Shown: one piece after another, positions 57,759 to 64,000 of the stretch | Numbering within the stretch: the stretch's first letter is position 1 | How the letters are laid out: every line of letters begins with the position of its first letter | Source: Linanthus parryae | Lineage: Eukaryota > Streptophyta > Magnoliopsida > Ericales > Polemoniaceae | Reading direction: 5' to 3' | DNA length: 64,000 nucleotides | Assembly: GCA_023055425.1 (NCBI GenBank) | Contig: JALGPY010000003.1 | Location: 73,693,491-73,757,490, forward strand | Program-made: the position numbers and the translations under genes | Notes under the pieces: model-generated | Told to the model about the DNA's origin: nothing | Database searches by the model: none | What the model saw: the letters and a program-made list of their open reading frames with translations, nothing else

Positions 57759-59738
57759 TTCTCTCCCTTGCCACTCACCCCACCACCACCAGTATCGTTC
57801 TTTTTCCTCCAAGACCCAAAAAGAACAAAGATAAATTCAATTAATCAAATTGAACATCTCTTTTTATTCCTTCATCTTGTTGATTTACTTCATTTTATAC
57901 TTAATCTCCTTTCATGTTATTACTTAACTGATTTTTTCTACAAGAATAATAATTAATTGATCGGATTTGTGTGATTAACATTGTTTCGGATCCCTCTCGT
58001 TTTAAACTTGTATTAGTGTTGTGTTCTCTCAGAATTAGTTGTAATCCAATCTCCATGAACAAATTGGTTTTGGTATTTCTAGTGCGTTTATGATGCATCG
58101 ATAGGGATTTGAGAAAAAATCTAGTACCAGAGACCCTCTTGCCCTTCCCTTTTCCGTCGTCATCTTGATATGGAACTCTATTTTTTTTTAGTTTTGTTTT
58201 GCTAAGGTTTTTTTACTAATTCAATTCATTGCTCTATATAATTCTTGATGCGGGTGTTGTGACGTGATTCAACCTCACGAACAAATAGACAAACAAAGAA
58301 CGAATAAAGAATACAAGAGTTAACGTGGTTCGTTAACAGAATCGTTAATTACGTTCACGGGCAAAGAGAATCATATATTTTATGGAGAAAATGTTTACAG
58401 AGGACCTATGAATCGTTCTAAACCAATACACCCTTAAATAGACCAAAAGATACCACAGAGTTGTTTCCAAAATGAGCTGAGCAGTATAGAGTTTCACAAG
58501 AATTTGTGAGAACAACATGTGTTCGTGCGAACACATGTTGTTCGGGCGAATTCTTTATGCTCCCCTTTCTGTTCGTGTGAACATAACTTGTACATCCTGT
58601 GAAAGTCGTGAACGCAAACAATTTGTGCGAACACACCTGGAATTCGCACGAATTCATGGCCCCTCAATAAGCTCATTTTGCTTGAAGCTCGTCTCTTTGG
58701 CTCATATTCGTACAAATCTCCACCTTGACTTGAAACTAGGGTTTTGAAGACATATTTTCAGAATTTTGGGTGAACCTCGTCCCACATGAGTAGTTAGACA
58801 TCGCACTGGGTTCTACATTAAACCTAGGGTTTGAGGACATATTTCAAGATTTTGGTTATGGCTTCGTGCGCAGAATTTTATGACTATTTGACTGTTCATC
58901 TTTTGATTTGTAGTTCTAAACTAAGTTGTTGACACACTTCGTTCATGATGAACTCAGTCTTGAGATCGATGTTCTAGATACATTGAATTCTTTTCAGTTA
59001 TTCATATTTCTTGTTGTCTGAGCTTATTTTTATGAAAGTTGGGAAGTCATAACCCTCAAGTTCTAGAAGACCTTTGGATTGTGATCGAGAGATGCAATAT
59101 TAGATTAGGATAATAGAGTAAGATTATCCCTGAATCATGATGAACCGAGAGATGAATTGAGTAGGAGTAGCCGTGTGAAAGTAGATTTAGTCGTTGTAGC
59201 AGTTTTATTTGGGAATCGTGAACCAAGAGGACCGGTGTCTAGAGTTCCTTTTGTCGATTAGAACATGTCAGTATAAGACAGAGGACGGAGAGGCCACATA
59301 GTCAATGGTTATGTAACATTGCACAAGATCGAGAGGTAAATGCAATAGCTATTACCTTTCATAGTTTAACAGTAGGTATAGAACTACTATACAATATCGG
59401 GACTTATCAGTAGACATAGGGGATATTTAGATTACCAAGGTGATTCTATTAGTGATTTGTTATCTTAATCAATTAAAAATACTAAAAAGACTGTTTTCTT
59501 TAGTTCCAGCCTCATTTTATTTCACGCTACATGTTTGGGGTAGTAAGCCATCAACCTTATACAATTAGTCATTATCCCCCATGGTTACTTTAAAAATACT
59601 CTAGTTTGATATTTTATTAAATTGGTTACAAATAGTCCTCGTGGGATGGATAATTCGGGGTTGAAATTTTTAACACTATATTACTTGATTAGTGCACTTG
59701 CTAACAGACACATCACTTAAGCACATCCATCAAGTTTT
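57759..59738 (+). mobile_element. Probable gypsy-type LTR (start not fixed)
   Basis: The stretch ends just before a tRNA-Asp-type primer site. It has no long coding frame and carries a TATATAA-like site at about 58234, compatible with an LTR of up to 2 kb, as in Athila/Tat elements. The left end could not be located, so part of this may be older sequence. Confidence 0.45.
58510..58543. repeat. 34-bp perfect palindrome
   Basis: Arms GAACAACATGTGTTCG and CGAACACATGTTGTTC around a 2-nt TG centre. A second perfect palindrome of the same design, GAATTCG-CA-CGAATTC, is at 58640-58655, with imperfect relatives at about 58571 and 58624. Confidence 0.97.
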
Positions 59739-59756
59739 TGGCACCGTTATCGGCGA
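59739..59756 (+). other. Primer-binding site, tRNA-Asp type (gypsy)
   Basis: TGGCACCGTTATCGGCGA, three mismatches from the TGGCGCCGTTGCCGGGGA of Athila/Tat-type elements, and followed by CTACGG as in those elements. Confidence 0.72.
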
Positions 59757-61050
59757 CTACGGTTAATTATTTAATTAAATATTAGTTTATAGTATTTTAT
59801 CTTTGATTTTGTTTTTGTTTTCTATCTCTGTATACTTATCTCTATATTTGATTTTGGATTTCAGGTTTTTAGTGTACGCCCAAATACCCGAAAATTTATA
59901 TCGAGATCAGAGAAAATAAAAATGAGGAAGTAAAATGGCACAGTTACAAACGCATGAACAACTCCTAGCTCGTGTGGAGTAGTTAACAACACACTTAGCT
60001 AAGCATGAAAACAACATGCCGTACAAAAAATTTGGAACGGCTTTGGTTACATGTTTTAAGGAAGATCTGGTTACAAAAGTTAATTAACATGAAAATTATG
60101 TAAATTCCATGAAACAACAGATATATCTAGAGCGAGATAGACAATCTCCTTCTTTGGTCACCGCACAATTGAAAAATGTGCATATTCCATGTTCGAATAC
60201 TCGAACGAAAACTGATGTGTATTCTTAGAGTTTCTTACATTTCAAATCGTCTGAGTCCACCTTCAATAGACCCACTATTCTTGCTACTCATATGTTGTGG
60301 ATCTGCCAAATATAGGTCCGAATCATCAATATTGTTGACTTGCGGTGTTTCAAGTTATATTTTAATTTTTTCCTGCAAAAAAATGTAAATGAGATTATGT
60401 GGTTTCATAATGAAAGGGAGCTAAATGGAGTAATCACTGTACAATCTACAATTTAAATGTTTTTTTAGAAACCGAGATTTTAAATTTTTACAGGAAATCT
60501 GTTTCAACATTAAATACGTAATTTGTTGAATATTATGTACTCTTCATTTAGTAAGTTAATTAGTCTAAAGTTTTTAATTTGATCTATATCTAGTGTTGTT
60601 CATCGCTTAAGCTTAATGCTTTGTACATTGGTTCGATTTATCCTTAACATTTTGATTTCAGAAATGGGCCACTGAACCAATTGTTTTATGAATTTATGTA
60701 ACCAAATCTTTTCTCGGAATTTCCTACAGAATAATTTATCCAAATAAAATTTGACTTTTCATAAGAACTAAGCAAATTATTCACCCAAAAGGTACTTACA
60801 TGTACTTCCGCCCATCCTTCAACATTAATATACTGTTGGCTCGTTCACTCATCTGAGGTCGATCGTCCTTCTTGTGGGTGCATCATAAAAAGAATTGATG
60901 TGTAGTTTCCGTATCTTAAAAGCTCTTTATGTGTCCTGATCCATTATCAGAAACGTACAACATCATAACTGTGTAAACGTTTAACTTTAATCATCTTTGC
61001 TCACTTTGAGAATATGTTTTACCGTTGTACCAAAGCTTGATGTCCCCGGT
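59757..61050 (+). other. Decayed interior after the gypsy primer site
   Basis: A broken frame from about 59936 (MAQLQTHEQLLARVE, stop, LTTHLAKHENN) may be the gag start. Beyond 60200 nothing coding is recognised. No pol domain is present, so the element is truncated. Confidence 0.4.
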
Positions 61051-61054
61051 CGAG

Positions 61055-61690
61055 TGGCGGATGCAAATTTGCAATCAAGTAGGGCCGGCTTAGAAATATT
61101 AATATATTTATTTAACACCAAGTGAAAGAGAAAAATTGACTGTGCATTTGTCGTGCATAAGTTGTGTAGTAAAAATATATTAGATGAATTATTCATAATT
61201 TTATTTCTTTCTTAAAAAGTAATATTAATGCTAGCTCTTTATATGAGATTTTTCGACAATAGTTTTGGGACAACAGTTAGAAAGATAACTCAGTTTGCTA
61301 GAGGAAGTTCAAAAGTAAGAAATTTTTTTGAATAAGAAGATTCAAGATTTTTATTTTTTTAAATTTTAGAGGGCCAGTATATTGCATTTTTTTTAAATAG
61401 CTAAATTTATGGGCTAGTTTGGATAATTGATTTTTAGTTTATTAAACTTTTTTTTTGCCCAATTTTTTTTGAATAAGAAATGGTCGATCCGGTGCCCGGG
61501 TATGAGAGTTAATACACCGGAACAAATAACCTTATTGATATTTATAACACTATAATGCGTATTTGTATATTATAAGAAAACTAACACTATCCAAACTACA
61601 CCTATATTAGGCCAATGCAAAATAAAAAAACTTTGCAGGGGTCATGGCCCCTGCCTGTGTACGCCATTGTAGAGGCGATCTGTAGCACTT
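61055..61690. other. Possible small DNA-transposon fragment
   Basis: Starts near GTGGCGGATGCAAATTTG and ends near GGGTCATGGCCCCTGCC...ACGCCAT; the two ends are roughly inverse (GTGGCG / CGCCAT). Plant elements with such 'GGCGGA...GGCCCC' ends exist, but no target duplication could be shown. Confidence 0.28.
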
Positions 61691-62760
61691 TTGGAGACCG
61701 GGGATAAATCAGGAAAATCCAACATTCCAGAGTCTTTTATTGAATAAATTTGGCTTTTAGCCTCTTTTCACCTCTTGAAATCCTTACTTCCGTGGAGGAT
61801 TGTCAATCCTCTACTCACCAACAAACTTTCCACAATGACCCGTCAAACCTTATAAGGCCCTATCCATGCTGTTGTCGGGTCTCTAAAGGCTCTAGCGTTG
61901 ATACCACTGTATCCAGTGAGAGACATTACAGGGTTTTCATGATTTTTTTTCCAGTTTATAAAATATGGTTAAAAGATATTCTATGGAAACACGAAGTTTT
62001 GGACCTCTTGTCCTCTTGAGTTAAGTCCAGTGTATAGAGTCTTGGGTATTCCACAAGGGTTGATTGTTGTGGATCTTGACCAGGTGCCTTTGCAATGAAA
62101 TGGTCGTGATGGATAAATACCGTAAGCGTGATAATTTCAATTGACCATATATGTTGACGTTGAATGAGGCCACAATATTTCCCCATTTAGCACCTTTAGG
62201 ATTATATTGGTATAACAAATGATACAACCATTTGTAAACAAAAGGTCCCTGCATAAGGTGACTCTTATTTAGTGATGCAAGAGATATTTTGTTCATAACC
62301 GATAGTATTCGTAAGAAAAAATATGCATTCATTTAACAAACTCACCAGTACGATCTAAGGACCAGTAGATTCACATCAATCCACTTGAAAATGCATACCA
62401 ATTTGAAAAGAATATCAAATACCAGTAGCTTATAAGGAGTTTGAAAAAAGTTACAACAAAATAATGAATATACTATGTGTTATAAGGCACAACACAGTGC
62501 GCAGATATATCCAATATTTGTTTCATTGATTTCATTGTTGTTGCATAAACCCTTCACTTATGTGCTTATGAAAACTTAATTATAATACATTTAAATTTAG
62601 TTCTTCCGTGAATTTAGTATGCGTACTTTAAAATAGTGCAGTCATGATATCAAAGTTTCAAAATTATGCATTGCATGTACCCCTACTAATAAACCCATTA
62701 TAGTTGGTGGCTGTAAAAAGCTTAAACATACAGTTGTTTTTGTCTTTTCCCTAAGAATAT
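61691..62760. other. Region without a recognised gene
   Basis: Minus-strand frames at 61956-62332 are open for up to 103 codons but match no family I know and lack a credible start context. Confidence 0.4.
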
Positions 62761-62765
62761 GTTAT

Positions 62766-63239
62766 GAATTGGTGATCAAAACCCTAGCCTGAATTGGCGA
62801 AGCAACGAGCAGAGGAGTAAAGGGAATCGAAGTTACTGAAATTGGGTTATGTAACTAGGTCGTGCGACCTAATGAATAGGTCGTGCGACCTAGTATGAGT
62901 AGGTCGTGCGACCTAGTTCGGGTTGGGAAAGTTTTTTTTGGAATTGTTTCCTTGTTTATTTTGGCAACGTTTTGGGCGATGCTTTGGGCACAAGTCAGTA
63001 GTATAGGCCTATATATGGGTGTAGGACTCTTCTATTGACAAGTGTGGTTGATGTGGTGTGTCTTTGATTGTAATTGGCTCTCTCATCAATAAATTTGTTC
63101 GTTTTGGCCGTGGATGTAGCTAGCCTCAAAACTAGTGAACCACGTTAAAATTTGTGTGTTGTTATTCCTTCTTCTTCATTCATCGTCTCTTCTTGATTCC
63201 TCACAAGTGGTATCATCTCTTCTGCATCATTTTCTAACA
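62766..63239 (+). repeat. Copia-type 5' LTR (left end approximate)
   Basis: Ends TAACA directly before the primer site and has a TATATAT box at about 63011. Three identical palindromes lie in its left third. The left end is a guess at a TG dinucleotide; no target duplication is visible. Confidence 0.6.
62856..62915. repeat. Three copies of the palindrome TAGGTCGTGCGACCTA
   Basis: Copies at 62856-62871, 62877-62892 and 62900-62915, each with perfect 7-bp arms around TG and spaced 21 and 23 bp apart. Confidence 0.97.
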
Positions 63240-63241
63240 AG

Positions 63242-63254
63242 TGGTATCAGAGCC
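63242..63254 (+). other. Primer-binding site, initiator tRNA-Met type
   Basis: TGGTATCAGAGCC, the exact plant copia form. A partial second copy, AGTGGTATCA, lies 34 bp upstream at 63206-63215. Confidence 0.92.
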
Positions 63255-63288
63255 AGGTTGTTGGGTTAGGGTTTGTTGGTGATGAGTG

Positions 63289-63389
63289 ATGGCGAATTCG
63301 TTTGGGATGAAGATCAATTGTTTTGATGATGAGGATATTGTTGACACACCCACCAAGTTCCTTATTTTGGGAGCTATTGGGATTCTTGA
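63289..63389 (+). pseudogene. Copia gag start, interrupted
   Basis: The ATG at 63289 opens MANSFGMKINCFDDEDIVD and reads on for about 34 codons before the nested LTR at 63390. It looks like a gag N-terminus by position only; the family motif (LDG-x-N-Y-x-x-W) is not reached. Confidence 0.4.
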
Positions 63390-64000
63390 TGTTAGAATAG
63401 GTGCCCTAGAGGCAATCTATATTTAGTATGAACAATGTTATTAGCTAGAATATTCATTTATTATAAATTGTGATATTTAATATAATGAAGTCCTTAGATA
63501 CAATGTGTTGTTTATCTTAAATATCCCTAGTCCATTATATTGATAAAAGGACGATCAAATATAGAATAGTATGTGTGTAGATTGATATGGAGATATCATG
63601 TCTAACGCATGGGTATGCATAAGGAGTAATGGCATACTGGATTGACCCACAACGAGAAGGATACATTAGATTATGTTAAAGTCACAATCGCTTCTCGTAG
63701 TGCTAATATAATTTCAATCCTTAGACTTGAAGTCACTAGATACTCTAGTTGTGAAATATCGTGATTTGATGTTATCAATCGTTACACCGTAACTGGGTGA
63801 CTATAAAGATAGCTATCGGGCATGATAGGAAGCAAGCTTAGAGATCGTAGTGATGTAGAGAGGATTTGTCCCTCCCACATAATGGGAGCAAATATCCACG
63901 ACCACTCGAGGGATGAGGCTTATTGAATGTCTGGCCAGACTCAGATAAATCAATATGGAGATATTGATGTTATCTGCTTGCATAAGCGTATTCCCAGGAT
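63390..64000. mobile_element. Nested copia-type LTR, partial (runs off the right edge)
   Basis: Begins TGTTAGAATAGGTGCCC directly inside the gag frame of the preceding element and is non-coding to the window end. The start pattern and lack of frames fit an LTR of the Tork/Angela kind; orientation and far end cannot be seen. Confidence 0.5.

Noticed and set aside
58418..58747. Overlapping short frames with repeated Cys/His (FARTHVVLTNS, VRTNTCCSH)
   Set aside because: They arise from the reiterated TTCGTGCGAA palindromes and are open on both strands; no zinc-finger spacing.
62021..62332. Minus-strand 103-codon frame as a possible gene
   Set aside because: No recognisable motif, no splice partner and no credible start context; left as unassigned.

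Overview
This is eukaryotic, almost certainly eudicot, nuclear DNA. It is AT-rich, has GT-AG introns and a recognisable plant ABCG7 gene, and is mostly nested transposable elements: non-LTR LINEs with zf-RVT and RNase H domains, copia and gypsy LTR elements with plant tRNA primer sites, hAT-type non-autonomous elements and a Helitron carrying RPA genes. No rRNA, tRNA, CRISPR or bacterial-type feature was seen. All calls come from reading the sequence; nothing was searched against a database.

Layout. (1) 1-11734, minus strand: the first four exons of an ABCG7-type half-size ABC transporter. Exon 1 is separated from exon 2 by a 9.4-kb intron holding an antisense LINE remnant, two hAT-type MITEs of one family (8-bp target duplications) and a decayed copia fragment. 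The rest of the gene lies left of the window. (2) 11924-12714: a 791-bp non-autonomous hAT-like element with an exact 8-bp target duplication, about 190 bp upstream of the ABCG7 start codon. (3) About 13.2-16.5 kb: the decayed 3' part of a large LTR retrotransposon with an env-like/coiled-coil region. (4) 16526-36738: nine head-to-tail copies of a 2.25-kb unit, the most striking structure here. Each unit carries a broken GRF zinc-finger gene (+), the zf-RVT/RNase H end of a LINE (-) and, at its right edge, exactly the first 29 bp of the LTR of the retrotransposon that follows the array. The hexamer CAAGAC sits at both ancestral breakpoints. (5) 36710-39690: that copia-type LTR element, with LTRs, an AAGAA target duplication, a tRNA-Met primer site and a gag remnant but no pol, inserted inside the same LINE, whose upstream part resumes at 39696-40116.

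(6) 40131-57758: a probable 17.6-kb Helitron on the minus strand (5' TC end at right; GC hairpin plus CTAG at left). It holds the C-terminal half of a Helitron helicase (Rep and Walker A regions deleted), a duplicated N-terminal exon, an intact nine-exon RPA70-like gene (421 aa), a second truncated RPA copy, an intact two-domain B3/REM-like gene (231 aa), an intact RNase H-like gene without its catalytic acids (about 216 aa) and a small basic nuclear-type reading frame on the plus strand. (7) 57.8-64 kb: retroelement wreckage. This includes a gypsy element with a tRNA-Asp-type primer site, a copia LTR with three identical palindromes and a tRNA-Met primer site, and a second copia-type LTR nested in its gag and running off the right edge.

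How it fits together. The only clear host gene by synteny-independent evidence is ABCG7. The remaining intact reading frames sit inside the Helitron: RPA and helicase are typical Helitron cargo, while the B3 and RNase H-like genes look like captured host genes. In 16.5-40.1 kb the order of events reads as follows: the LINE inserted, the copia element inserted into it, a short-homology tandem duplication joined the LTR tip to sequence left of the GRF gene, unequal exchange expanded the array, and the central units were homogenised most recently.
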